Source: Prevotellamassilia timonensis
Lineage (GTDB): Bacteria > Bacteroidota > Bacteroidia > Bacteroidales > Bacteroidaceae
Assembly: GCF_900106785.1 (NCBI RefSeq)
Contig: NZ_LT629841.1
Location: 181,266-245,265 of the forward strand
Direction: 5' to 3'
DNA: 64,000 nucleotides
Position numbers and translations under genes: made by a program. How positions within the stretch are numbered: position 1 is the stretch's first letter; each line of letters starts with the position of its first letter. Positions 54,011 to 62,662 of the stretch are shown here, piece by piece. The notes beneath the pieces are model-generated. The model had not been told where the DNA came from. It ran no database searches and was given only the letters and a program-made list of their open reading frames with translations.

Positions 54011-55660
54011 ATGACGCTTAAACACATCATGGCATTAGCCATTGGGTGCGGCAGCATGCTGTTCACCCTGTCTGCGTGCTCAGACGAGCAGCAATTTACC
54101 GACAACAACACCGATGCCAAGCGCATCGAGGTGCAACACATCACACCCGAAATGGCCAAAGTGCGCGACTATGTGCCACTCTACGCCGTAGTGGCCCACC
54201 GAGGCTCTACCTTTTGGGCACCTGAGGAGACTGAGGCCGCCTGGCGCTGGGCGCGCGAAATGGGGGCAGACTATCTGGAGTCGGACATGCAGGCCACCAA
54301 GGACGGCGTAATCCTGGCCAATCACGACGAAAACCTCAAGCGCACTACCAACATTGCCAATGTGTACTCCGAATATGTGCCGGCCTCGCGCAAGGACTTT
54401 TACCGCAGTTTTAAGAATGCCGATGACTCGCAACACTTCAGCGAGGAGGACATCGAGGCTCAGTACCAGCGCGATGTGAAGGACTTCCGCCCATACTACA
54501 CCATGAGCTATTACTACCACGAACTGCTGGCCCTCGATGCTGGCAGCTGGTTCAACACCTCAAGCCCCGACCAGGCACGCGCTGCCTTTGCCCAAAAGGG
54601 CGGCATACACCAGTATGTGTCGGCCCTGCAGGACCAAGTGGCCTATGCCCAGGGCAAAATGCTGCGCCGCGATGCCAATGGCGAGCGTGTGCTTGCCTAC
54701 CACATCAAGGACAAGTACAAGGACATGACACTCGAGCAGATTTACAATGCCGAAAAGCGCACTACCAAATGCGACGACCCCTCGGTGTCGTACACCTATG
54801 CCGCTAAATACATGGACTTTGTAGACTATGACTTTGACGATGCTTATGTGGCCGACCCGCAGGACATGGGCAACCGTCCGGGCATCTACATCGAGTTCAA
54901 GGAGTCGTGGCTTAACCCCAAGGACATGGAGGTGCGTGTGTACAACGCCTTGGCCGACTGTGGCTGGAACATTGCCACACAACCCGAAACGGAGCACAAG
55001 CCTTTCTACACCAATGGCAAGGTGAATGTGGGTAATACCAACGGCAAGGTTATTTTACAAACCTTCTCATTCGACGCGCTCACCCGTGCCTACAACGTGT
55101 TCAAAGGCAAGGTGCCCATGTGCTTCCTGTTGTGGACGGGTACTTATGCCACCGACTTGAAATACAACACGCCCACAGGTTATGCCGACTTTATTAGCTA
55201 CGGCCTCAACCACGGTGCCCACATCATGGGGCCGGCCATATCGGGTGCACCTAACAACTATCCCGAAATGAACAACCCCTGGCAAGCTTACATGATACGC
55301 AAGTCGGGCATGATTAACCACCCCTACTCGTTCGACTCTTACGCACAGATGGCCAAATACATGGGCTACTACAACGACTACTATGATGCCGGCAACACCA
55401 CACAATTTGACGACCTGCTGCTCACCACCGTGCCTGCCACAGCTCACACCAACTTTAGCGGCACCAAGTCGACACCTGTCTACATGGACGGCTTCTTTAC
55501 CAACCGCTCTGAAATGTCGCTGCGCTTCATGATTGAAAACGGCTTCCGCTGCAACGCCAACTTGCCTAACCCCTTCCACAAGGGCGAGACGTACGACAAC
55601 TCTCAGGCTCCATCGAGCGTGCCCGATGCCGAAAAGACATTGCAACGACTGGGATATTGA
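54011..55660 (+). CDS. Glycerophosphodiester phosphodiesterase-like lipoprotein
   Basis: A 549-residue lipoprotein (lipobox LSAC, Cys23). The GDPD core shows H63-R64-G65, E90 and D92 in LESDMQATKDG, and H105-D106 in ILANHDENLKRTT, the Mg2+ and catalytic residues of the family. A large inserted region (about 110-290) breaks the barrel, making it much longer than standard GDPDs (about 250); similar long forms exist in Bacteroidales. It would split glycerophosphodiesters into glycerol-3-phosphate and alcohol at the cell surface. Together with the phosphatase and porin it forms a phosphate-ester uptake path (inferred). Confidence 0.87.
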   Translation: MTLKHIMALAIGCGSMLFTLSACSDEQQFTDNNTDAKRIEVQHITPEMAKVRDYVPLYAVVAHRGSTFWAPEETEAAWRWAREMGADYLESDMQATKDGVILANHDENLKRTTNIANVYSEYVPASRKDFYRSFKNADDSQHFSEEDIEAQYQRDVKDFRPYYTMSYYYHELLALDAGSWFNTSSPDQARAAFAQKGGIHQYVSALQDQVAYAQGKMLRRDANGERVLAYHIKDKYKDMTLEQIYNAEKRTTKCDDPSVSYTYAAKYMDFVDYDFDDAYVADPQDMGNRPGIYIEFKESWLNPKDMEVRVYNALADCGWNIATQPETEHKPFYTNGKVNVGNTNGKVILQTFSFDALTRAYNVFKGKVPMCFLLWTGTYATDLKYNTPTGYADFISYGLNHGAHIMGPAISGAPNNYPEMNNPWQAYMIRKSGMINHPYSFDSYAQMAKYMGYYNDYYDAGNTTQFDDLLLTTVPATAHTNFSGTKSTPVYMDGFFTNRSEMSLRFMIENGFRCNANLPNPFHKGETYDNSQAPSSVPDAEKTLQRLGY

Positions 55661-55769
55661 TTGTAATAACTATTTGTCACACACACATCATAGAAGGCAC
55701 GCAACATTAGTCAATACTATAATTGGTGCTTTGAATGCCTGCCTACTTAACATATAACTTTCACAACAC

Positions 55770-57110
55770 ATGAACAAATATATAACGCTGTCTCTTCTGG
55801 GCCTTGCCGCGCTCGCCAGCCACGCACAGGACTTTGACTCAAAACCGACTCTTGAACTTGGCAACAAGGAGCAGGACGTGAAATTTACCATCGGTGCACG
55901 CATGATGACCGATGCAGCATACTACCACTCAGACTTTACGCCCATGCACTCGGGTGCTGCGCTGACTGATGCGCGTATACGCACCTCAATGACTTACCGC
56001 AACTGGTACTTCTATGCCGACTTTGGCTTTGGCAAGGGCAAGTTTGACCAAAAGAACATTTTCCTGCAATATGCTGTCAAAGACAAACACGAGGGTAACC
56101 ATGCCGTAAAGGTGGGCTATTACACCGACCCCGCAGGCTCTATGGCACGACTCACCTCGCTGGGCAGCTACCACTTCATTTCGCGTGCAGGGGCAGCCAA
56201 TGCCTTGGGCACAGGACGCGAACTGGGTGCCACCTACAAGTACACCAACAAACACGTCACTGCCTACCAGGGCGTGTTTGCCGAGAACCAATACAACAAG
56301 GTGGACGCTGGCATCAATGGCGTGAGTGTGGCCGGACGATGGGTGGTGCGCCCCATTAGCACGGCTGACCAAACTTTACACTTGGGACTCAACATGCGCT
56401 ACGCCCACTTGGGAGGCGGCGAAACTTACAACAATGTGCTTAAAAAGTCGCTCTCGTTGGGGCAGTCGCTCGAAACTTATGTTGACGAAAACCAAGACTT
56501 CTCATCATGCACGCTCGACTGGGCCAACAACACGTTCGACGTGGGGGCCGAAGCACTCTACCACAACAAGCGCTTTTTTGTGCGTGGTGAATACCGTCAC
56601 AAACTTGTCACCAAAAAGCGTGACTCTAAAACGCTCTTCGAGGCTTCTAACGACAACATCGACACATGGGGCACGCTCAGTGCATGGGAGGCTGCCAACC
56701 CCCTGCGCACCAACCACTTTAATGGTGGATATGTTGAAGCGGGCTTTCTGATATTTGGCTCTCCCTATCACTACGACACAAACGAGGCTGTGCTTGGTGG
56801 GTTGAAAGGCAAAGCGCTCGAGGTCGTAGCCCGCTACAACTACACAGGACTTAACGACATCAACAAGGGCGAGTACTTCTCGGCAGGCCGCAACCAATAC
56901 TACCCCGACGGCTACATGGCCGACTATCCCTACAACTCAAGCAGTGTGGGTGGTGGCAATGTCAATTCGTTCACCGTGGGCTTGAATTACAGTTTCAACA
57001 AATATGCGCAGGTCATGCTCAACTACACCTTGCACAAGGTTGACAAGGACTTCCTGCCTTACGACAAGACCATTCATGCACTCCAGGCTCGCGTACTCTT
57101 CTCGTTCTGA
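55770..57110 (+). CDS. OprO/OprP-like porin
   Basis: A 446-residue outer-membrane beta-barrel: signal peptide to about residue 20 (HAQ), then alternating strands (VKFTIGARMMTDAAYYHSD..., RTSMTYRNWYFYADFGFGKGK) and a terminal Phe (ARVLFSF), the outer-membrane targeting signal. It matches phosphate-selective porins O/P in layout. In the GDPD/phosphatase set it would admit phosphate or phosphate esters through the outer membrane. The gap of 109 bases to the GDPD gene has no terminator, so it may be co-transcribed. Confidence 0.85.
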   Translation: MNKYITLSLLGLAALASHAQDFDSKPTLELGNKEQDVKFTIGARMMTDAAYYHSDFTPMHSGAALTDARIRTSMTYRNWYFYADFGFGKGKFDQKNIFLQYAVKDKHEGNHAVKVGYYTDPAGSMARLTSLGSYHFISRAGAANALGTGRELGATYKYTNKHVTAYQGVFAENQYNKVDAGINGVSVAGRWVVRPISTADQTLHLGLNMRYAHLGGGETYNNVLKKSLSLGQSLETYVDENQDFSSCTLDWANNTFDVGAEALYHNKRFFVRGEYRHKLVTKKRDSKTLFEASNDNIDTWGTLSAWEAANPLRTNHFNGGYVEAGFLIFGSPYHYDTNEAVLGGLKGKALEVVARYNYTGLNDINKGEYFSAGRNQYYPDGYMADYPYNSSSVGGGNVNSFTVGLNYSFNKYAQVMLNYTLHKVDKDFLPYDKTIHALQARVLFSF

Positions 57111-57145
57111 CGGGGCAACACAGCATATATGAATATTGCTGTCAA

Positions 57146-57172
57146 GTGAAACGTTAACTTACGAACGGACTC
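57146..57172. repeat. Solo end of the GACGCG element (AAACGT...GGACTCAAG)
   Basis: AAACGTTAACTTACGAACGG followed by ACTCAAG closely matches the terminal inverted repeat of the double element at 42046-42513. No core follows; the CCGCTAACGCGG element starts right after. Confidence 0.6.
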
Positions 57173-57193
57173 AAGAAGTCGTAACGTGTGTGT

Positions 57194-57594
57194 TAGCCGC
57201 TAACGCGGGAGACATAAGAACATAAGCTACATAAGAAACATATAAGGCCGCTGCGCGGCTGACGGCCACGGACTAACGTCCGGGTGGCCTCAAGAAACAT
57301 AAGGGCTGACGCCGTAGCGTGGATTGGCAGCCGCTAACGCGGTAAACAGAAGAACATAAGAACATAAGGACATAAGGGCTGACGCCGTAGCGTTACTATA
57401 TGTAACACTACGGCGTCAGCCCTTATGTCTCTTGAGGCCACCCGGACGTTAGTCCGTGGCCGTCAGCCGCGCAGCGGCCTTATATGTTTCTTATGTAGCT
57501 TATGTTCTTATGTTCCCGCGGTAAGCGGCTAACACAAACGTCATACTTCTGTTCTTATGTCCTTATGTTCTTATGTCTTCCGCGTTAGCGGCTA
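57194..57594. repeat. Nested palindrome element of CCGCTAACGCGG and ACATAAG units (copy 2)
   Basis: About 400 bp, nearly symmetric about the centre near 57398 (GCGTTACTATATGTAACACTA). The modules are in the same order as copy 1: CCGCTAACGCGG, ACATAAG runs, GGCCGCTGCGCGGCTGACGG, GGGCTGACGCCGTAGCG, then mirror images. It follows the OprP-like porin gene by about 85 bases and could act as its transcript end. Confidence 0.9.
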
Positions 57595-57632
57595 ACACAT
57601 GCGCTTAACAACTAACAAGAAATGCAAAAGTG

Positions 57633-57690
57633 CCTGCACCTTGCACTTTTTGCTTTTAATAAGATGAATATCAGAGCATTACGCAGTGTA
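57633..57690. repeat. CTGCACCTTGCACTTTTTG module (partial copy)
   Basis: CCTGCACCTTGCACTTTTTG is identical to part of 35229-35310, followed by CAGAGCATTACGCAGTG, a weaker match to its second half. Confidence 0.6.
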
Positions 57691-57699
57691 TGCACACTT

Positions 57700-57793
57700 G
57701 CACTCTACCTACACTCTACCTACACTCTACCTGCACTTACCTACACTCTACCTGCACTTACCTACACTCTGCCTGCACTCTACCTGCACTTAC
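57700..57793. repeat. 11-bp CACTCTACCTG tandem array
   Basis: Nine units of form GCACTCTACCT or ACACTCTACCT, with three 10-base variants (GCACTTACCT). The mean period of about 10.7 bases is one helical turn. An open frame across it (57622-57894) is an effect of the repeats. Confidence 0.8.
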
Positions 57794-57815
57794 ATCACTG
57801 CTACGTATCACAACA

Positions 57816-57864
57816 TAGGGAGGTAGAAAAAGTTATCGGAGCAACCGAAAAATCCACCTCCCTA
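57816..57864. repeat. GGGAGGTAG hairpin element (copy 3)
   Basis: AGGGAGGTAGAAAAA and AAATCCACCTCCCT arms around TATCGGAGCAACCGAAA, itself a small CGG...CCG hairpin. Confidence 0.65.
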
Positions 57865-57974
57865 TACACACACAACGCCCTGGCACAACCGTAAACTCTA
57901 CTACGCCTGGGCGTGCAGACAAGCATATTGTGCAGGCAGGTGTGTACACAAAAACGACCATTACCTACACACCC

Positions 57975-58058
57975 GAAAACAATGATTACCAGCGCATTAC
58001 GTCAAAAAGTGCAAGGTGCAGGCAAAATCACCAAACAAATATTTAGGGTTGTGCACCT
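57975..58058. repeat. CTGCACCTTGCACTTTTTG module (copy 2, inverted)
   Basis: Reverse complement of the block at 35229-35310 with few differences (CGTCAAAAAGTGCAAGGTGC, CCAAACAAATATTTAGGG). Confidence 0.8.
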
Positions 58059-58072
58059 ATAACACACTAACA

Positions 58073-58302
58073 GCACAAGCACCCAACGCAAGCACCAAGC
58101 ACTACCACTAAGCGCTACCTCTAATGGGGGCGACGCGTCCCGCGTCGGGATTAAAGACAAAGGCTCACAGACAGGCAGTGTAATCACTGCTGTCTGTGAG
58201 CCTTTATTTTGTGTATGGACATTGCATTTTTCCCCGACGCGGGACGCGTCGCCCCCATTAGAGGTAGCGTTGGGTACTTGAGTCCGTTAGCATGTTTACG
58301 TT
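58073..58302. repeat. 13-bp-unit / GACGCG element with inner terminator-like hairpin (copy 4)
   Basis: In-phase 13-bp units (AAGCACCCAACGC and relatives), core TAATGGGGGCGACGCG (58122 on), an inner hairpin AAAGGCTCACAGACAG/CTGTCTGTGAGCCTTT (58159-58205, bidirectional terminator shape), the mirrored core (58233-58260), and a right end GTCCGTTAGCATGTTTACGTTT-like sequence as at 42494-42513. The left terminal repeat is missing and replaced by the CTGCACC module. The right end is 22 bases after the cysS stop codon. Confidence 0.9.
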
Positions 58303-58324
58303 TATAATAGAGAATGTATGCGCA

Positions 58325-59809
58325 TCAAGGCAGTTTCCAGGTGGCACCCTCTTTGGTGTCCTTCACCTCAAAGCCAAAGGCGGCCAGGTCGTCGCGTATC
58401 TTGTCGCTTGTGGCCCAATCCTTTTCGGCCTTGGCCTTGGCACGCAGACTGAGCAACAGGTCGATGGCATGGCCAAAAGCCTCCTCGCGCTTGGCGTTGC
58501 CACCCTCGGCCTCGCTCTTCAGACCCAATATGTCGAACACAAAGGTGTTTACCACCTTGGTCAAAGCCTCAAGGCCGGCAGGGGTGATAGTTTGCTGCTT
58601 GTCGACCAACTGGTTGATGACGCGGCATGCCTCAAACAAGTGACTGATAACGATGGGCGAGTTAAAGTCGTCGTCCATAGCCTCGTAACACTTGGTGGCC
58701 AGCTCGTTGGCATAAGCCTCGTCGAGTTTGCCGTTGGCCACAGCCTCAATGCGGCCGAGCTGCGACACGGCGTCCATCAAGCGATCGAAACCCTTCTTCG
58801 AAGCCTGCAATGCCTCGTTTGAGAAATCGACTGTTGAGCGGTACTGTGCCTGCAGTATGAAGAAGCGTATCGTCATGGGCGAGTAGGGCTGAGTAAGCAA
58901 CTCGTGACTGCCGTTGAAGAACTGGTCGAGCGTGATAAAGTTGTTGTAACTCTTGCCCATCTTCTTGCCGGCAATGGTTATCATGTTGTTGTGCATCCAG
59001 TACTTTACCATTTGGTCGCCCTGCGATGCCACAGCCTGGGCTATTTCACACTCGTGGTGGGGGAACACCAGGTCCATGCCGCCGCCGTGAATGTCGAAGT
59101 GGGCACCGAGGTACTTGCGACCCATGGCCGTACACTCGCAGTGCCAGCCGGGGAAACCCTCGCTCCAGGGTGAGGGCCAGCGCATGATGTGCTCGGGCTG
59201 TGCCTTCTTCCAGAGGGCGAAGTCCACCTGGTGGCGTTTCTCGCCCACACCGTCAAGTTCGCGGCTGGCGTCGTGCACATCTTCAAGGTTGCGGCCCGAC
59301 AGTATGCCATACTTGTGGTGCTCGTTGTACTTTACCACATCAAAGTATACCGACCCGTTGGACTCGTAGGCATAACCATTGTCAAGGATTTGCTGCACGA
59401 GCTGCTCCTGCTCAATGATGTGGCCTGTGGCGTGCGGCTCGATGCTTGGCGGCAACACGTTGAGCTTGGCCATGGCAGCATTAAAGCGGTTGGTGTAGTA
59501 CTGTGCCACCTCCATGGGCTCGAGCTGTTCGAGGCGTGCTTTCTTGGCTATCTTGTCCTCGCCCTCATCGGCATCGTGCTCAAGGTGTCCCACATCGGTG
59601 ATGTTGCGCACATAGCGCACCTTGTAGCCAAGGTGCTTGAGGTAACGGAACACGAGGTCGAAGGTAATGGCGGGACGGGCATGGCCCAAGTGGGCATCGC
59701 CGTACACCGTGGGGCCGCACACATACATGCCCACATGTCCGGGGTGGATAGGGGTGAACAGTTCCTTGCGGCGCGTCAGCGTATTGTAAAGGAATAATGA
59801 ATGTTGCAT
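58325..59809 (-). CDS. cysS: Cysteinyl-tRNA synthetase
   Basis: A 494-residue class-I CysRS that charges tRNA-Cys. The zinc Cys lies in [17 protein letters not shown], which also holds the HIGH motif as HLGH; the KMSKS loop is [28 protein letters not shown] and [14 protein letters not shown] supply the other zinc ligands. Length is normal. The 3' end faces the GACGCG element, which may terminate its transcript. The 177-base upstream gap holds GTTAAC-rich repeats. Confidence 0.96.
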   Translation of the reverse strand: MQHSLFLYNTLTRRKELFTPIHPGHVGMYVCGPTVYGDAHLGHARPAITFDLVFRYLKHLGYKVRYVRNITDVGHLEHDADEGEDKIAKKARLEQLEPMEVAQYYTNRFNAAMAKLNVLPPSIEPHATGHIIEQEQLVQQILDNGYAYESNGSVYFDVVKYNEHHKYGILSGRNLEDVHDASRELDGVGEKRHQVDFALWKKAQPEHIMRWPSPWSEGFPGWHCECTAMGRKYLGAHFDIHGGGMDLVFPHHECEIAQAVASQGDQMVKYWMHNNMITIAGKKMGKSYNNFITLDQFFNGSHELLTQPYSPMTIRFFILQAQYRSTVDFSNEALQASKKGFDRLMDAVSQLGRIEAVANGKLDEAYANELATKCYEAMDDDFNSPIVISHLFEACRVINQLVDKQQTITPAGLEALTKVVNTFVFDILGLKSEAEGGNAKREEAFGHAIDLLLSLRAKAKAEKDWATSDKIRDDLAAFGFEVKDTKEGATWKLP

Positions 59810-59834
59810 ATACTAATCCTAATTATTTTATTGG

Positions 59835-59980
59835 AGGGTTTTGTTAACGGGGTTGACGAGAGGGGGGTAACGGGTTAACAAGTAAGTACGCGGTACACTA
59901 CTTATTATGTTAAAGTATGAATGGTAAGAAGGCAAACTTACCCGTTAACCTGTCGACCCGTAAACTTGTCAACCTATAAT
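59835..59980. repeat. GTTAAC-rich repeat between cysS and nhaD
   Basis: Contains GGGTTAACAAGTAAGTACG, CACTACTTATTATGTTAAAG, and CCCGTTAACCTGTCGACCC. Strongly similar to the flanks of the composite at 767-1242 but without its inner inverted repeat. Confidence 0.75.
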
Positions 59981-59986
59981 TTAGAG

Positions 59987-61333
59987 TTACACTCCCAGCA
60001 CCACGCGCTGCACGAAGTAGCAAACGATGCCGGCCAAGTAGCCCACAAAGGCAATCCACGAAATGTGCTTCATGTACCACCCGAAAGTAATCTTTTCGAG
60101 TCCCATCACCACCACACCGGCGGCAGAGCCAATGATGAGCATCGAACCGCCCACACCGGCACAGTAGGCCAACAGTTGCCAGAATATGCCGTCCTGTGCA
60201 AAGTCGCCCACAGCAGTCATGGGATACATGCCCATGCAGCCGGCCACGAGGGGCACATTGTCTACAATGCTCGACAGCACACCGATAATGCCTGTTACGA
60301 GGAAGTGGTTACCCTCGAACACGATGTTGAGGCCCTGGCCCAGTTGTACGAGCACACCAATGGTTTCGAGACAGGCCACTGCCATGAGTATGCCAAGGAA
60401 GAAGAGTATGGTGCTCATATCGATACGCGACAGCATGTTGGTCACACGTTTTTGCATAGCACCCTTCTCCTCGGTATGACCAAGGTGACGGTAGAATATT
60501 TCGCTCACCGTCCAAAGCACGCCCAGCACAAGCAGTATGCCTACAAACGGGGGCAGATGGGTAATGCTCTTGAATATGGGCACAAAGATGAGGCCACCCA
60601 CGCCCAGGAAGAATATCACCTTGCGCTGGCGTGCCGTCAGGTCACTGGCTGAGGTGGCAGCCTGTGGTGTGGCCGCGTAGCCGAGCTTGCCCTTGAGGGT
60701 GTACTGCATGATAAAAGCAGGAATGACCATCGACACGACAGAGGGTATGAATATCTCCTTTATCACGCCTGCGGCTGTGATGAGACCCTTGTTCCAAAGC
60801 ATGATGGTGGTTACATCGCCAATGGGCGAGAAGGCACCGCCCGAGTTGGCGGCTATGATAACGAGCGAGGCATACTTGATGCGGTCCTTGTGGTCGCTCA
60901 CGAGCTTGCGCAATATCATTATCATCACAATGCTCGTGGTAAGGTTGTCGAGTATGGCCGACAGGAAGAATGTCATGATGGCTATGCGCCACAGCAGACT
61001 GCGCTTGCTGGTAGTGCGCATCAGGTCGCGCACAAAGTTAAAGCCTCCGTTTTGGTCGACGAGCTCAACAATGGTCATGGCACCCATCAAGAAGAACAAG
61101 GTGGTGGATGTGGTGCCAAGGTGATGCTCTATCACCTCGCTCACGGCTTGCGGTATTTTGTCGCCAATGGCGGCGGCAAGGTACTGGCCAGGGTCGAACA
61201 TGAAGATGGTCCAACAGCCCACAAACATGAGCAAGGCAATGGCGGCTTTGTTGATTTTTGTAAGGCTTTCGATGGCTATCATGAAGTAGCCCAATACGAA
61301 TACAGCCACAATCAATGCGGTAAGTGTAGTCAT
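59987..61333 (-). CDS. nhaD: NhaD-type Na+/H+ antiporter
   Basis: A 448-residue membrane protein matching NhaD: about 12 hydrophobic helices, the signature LDNLTTSIVMIMILRKL, IIAANSGGAFSPIGDVTTIMLWNKG and IVDNVPLVAGCMGMY, where conserved Asp residues carry the ions. It exports Na+ (or Li+) for H+ and so maintains pH and salt balance. The start (MTTLTALIVAVFVLGYF) directly opens the first helix. A -7 box lies at 61385-61392 on the minus strand. Confidence 0.94.
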   Translation of the reverse strand: MTTLTALIVAVFVLGYFMIAIESLTKINKAAIALLMFVGCWTIFMFDPGQYLAAAIGDKIPQAVSEVIEHHLGTTSTTLFFLMGAMTIVELVDQNGGFNFVRDLMRTTSKRSLLWRIAIMTFFLSAILDNLTTSIVMIMILRKLVSDHKDRIKYASLVIIAANSGGAFSPIGDVTTIMLWNKGLITAAGVIKEIFIPSVVSMVIPAFIMQYTLKGKLGYAATPQAATSASDLTARQRKVIFFLGVGGLIFVPIFKSITHLPPFVGILLVLGVLWTVSEIFYRHLGHTEEKGAMQKRVTNMLSRIDMSTILFFLGILMAVACLETIGVLVQLGQGLNIVFEGNHFLVTGIIGVLSSIVDNVPLVAGCMGMYPMTAVGDFAQDGIFWQLLAYCAGVGGSMLIIGSAAGVVVMGLEKITFGWYMKHISWIAFVGYLAGIVCYFVQRVVLGV

Positions 61334-61384
61334 TACGCTTTGTGTTTCAAAAGTTCATAGAGTTAATTTCACGGCAAAGTTGGG

Positions 61385-61392
61385 CAAAATTA
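61385..61392 (-). promoter_or_regulatory. -7 box of nhaD
   Basis: On the minus strand TAATTTTG fits TAnnTTTG, 52 bases before the start. Confidence 0.45.
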
Positions 61393-61439
61393 GTGAGGGT
61401 TGCAAGTATTTATGCCATAAATGCTTGCAACAAATGTGC

Positions 61440-61521
61440 GAATGGGGTTGTTAATGTGGTAATATGCTAATGTGGTAATATGGTAATGTAGTAATGTGAC
61501 AATGTAGTAATATGCTAATGG
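61440..61521. repeat. TAATGTGGTAATATGC short tandem repeats
   Basis: Eight to nine steps of form (G)TAATGTGGTAATATGCTAAT leading directly into the palindrome element at 61522. The same words are at 44985-45048. Confidence 0.7.
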
Positions 61522-62013
61522 GCTGACGCCGTAGCGTGACTTGGCAGCCGCTAACGCGGGAGACAGAAGAACATAAGGACATAAGGACATAAGGCCGCTG
61601 CGCGGCTGATAGCCACGGACTGACGTCTGCGTGGCTCAAGAACATAAGGGCTAACGCCGAGGTGGGGACTTTTGAAGCGCTTACCGCGGGAACATAAGAA
61701 CATAAGCTACATAAGAGACATAAATTGGAAGTCTAGGAACTGCGTTCCCAGACTATAAGAGACATAAGGGCTGACGCCGTAGCGTGACTACTTGAGTAGT
61801 ACTTGGTACGCTACGGCGTCAGCCCTTATGTTCTTGAGCCACGCGGACGTCAGTCCGTGGCCTTCAGCCGCGCAGCGGCCTTATGTTCTTTTGTTCTTAT
61901 GTTCTTCTGTTTTCCGCGTTAGCGGCTAACACACTCCACAACTTATGTCCTTATGCCCTTATGTTCTTCTGCTTTCCGCGTTAGCGGCTGCCAAGTCACG
62001 CTACGGCGTCAGC
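61522..62013. repeat. Nested palindrome element with perfect 38-bp terminal inverted repeats (copy 3)
   Basis: The ends 61522-61559 and 61976-62013 are perfect 38-bp inverted repeats starting GCTGACGCCGTAGCG and ending GCCGCTAACGCGG. Inside are the usual modules (ACATAAG runs, GGCCGCTGCGCGGCTG, CCACGGACTGACGTC) and an extra hairpin, GGAAGTCTAGGAACTGCGTTCCCAGACT. The right end includes the stop codon of the DUF488 gene on the minus strand. Confidence 0.92.
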
Positions 62014-62593
62014 GAATTTCCGCATTCTTCAACCTATAAGCGTCAGCCAGTTGGTCGGCATCGGTATAAGGGTCGAACAATGCTGCTACGGGCTTGAGCA
62101 CCCCCTTGCGCAAGTACTCGGCCACCATTTCGCGCTCAAGCGACAACTGGGTGCGCTGCCTGCCGTCCTTAAGCAGATGCACCACCTCCACACCAATATG
62201 CTGGAAATAGCGTCCCAACAGACAAAAACGGTGACACATCAATGGATCGGCCTCGGCACACATCAGCACAACGCCATACCCCGCAGCCAAGCCACGCACC
62301 ACACGCGCAGCACTTTGTACAAAATAAGGCATCTGCATCACACGTTCATAGCTCACCAAACCCAGCGAGTCAATACAGTCGAAGTGACGCGGACCAAAGT
62401 CGCGACAAAAGTTGAGGTAGTGGCCGCCATGCCGAACTATAAACGTGCGCAAACGGTCGTCGTTATACTGCGGTGTATAACGACTCACAGGCTGGTTACG
62501 CACATCTATCACACACGTCACCCCAACCCGCTGCAATATTTGCCAAAATGTGTCGACTGGCAAATTAGAATGGCCTATGGTGTAAAGCGTCAT
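62009..62593 (-). CDS. DUF488 domain-containing protein
   Basis: A 194-residue cytoplasmic protein of the DUF488 family: LYTIGHSNLPVDTFWQILQ, VIDVRNQPVSRYTPQYN and the C-terminal VVLMCAEADPLMCHRFCLLGRYF with the C-x(6,7)-CHR motif. Function unknown; often thought to bind nucleic acid or metal. I prefer ATG 62593 over a TTG nine bases upstream. The TGA stop lies inside the terminal inverted repeat of the palindrome element, so the last codon or codons may have been changed by its insertion. Confidence 0.87.
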   Translation of the reverse strand: MTLYTIGHSNLPVDTFWQILQRVGVTCVIDVRNQPVSRYTPQYNDDRLRTFIVRHGGHYLNFCRDFGPRHFDCIDSLGLVSYERVMQMPYFVQSAARVVRGLAAGYGVVLMCAEADPLMCHRFCLLGRYFQHIGVEVVHLLKDGRQRTQLSLEREMVAEYLRKGVLKPVAALFDPYTDADQLADAYRLKNAEIR

Positions 62594-62662
62594 ACGCAAC
62601 AATGTATGTGAGTAATTGGTTAACCCGTCACCCTCGTTACCCCCGTCAACTAATTAGCGTGT

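Noticed and set aside
57622-57894. 90-codon open frame across the 11-bp array
   Set aside because: The translation is only the repeated YTLPAL pattern from the tandem repeat; no start context.
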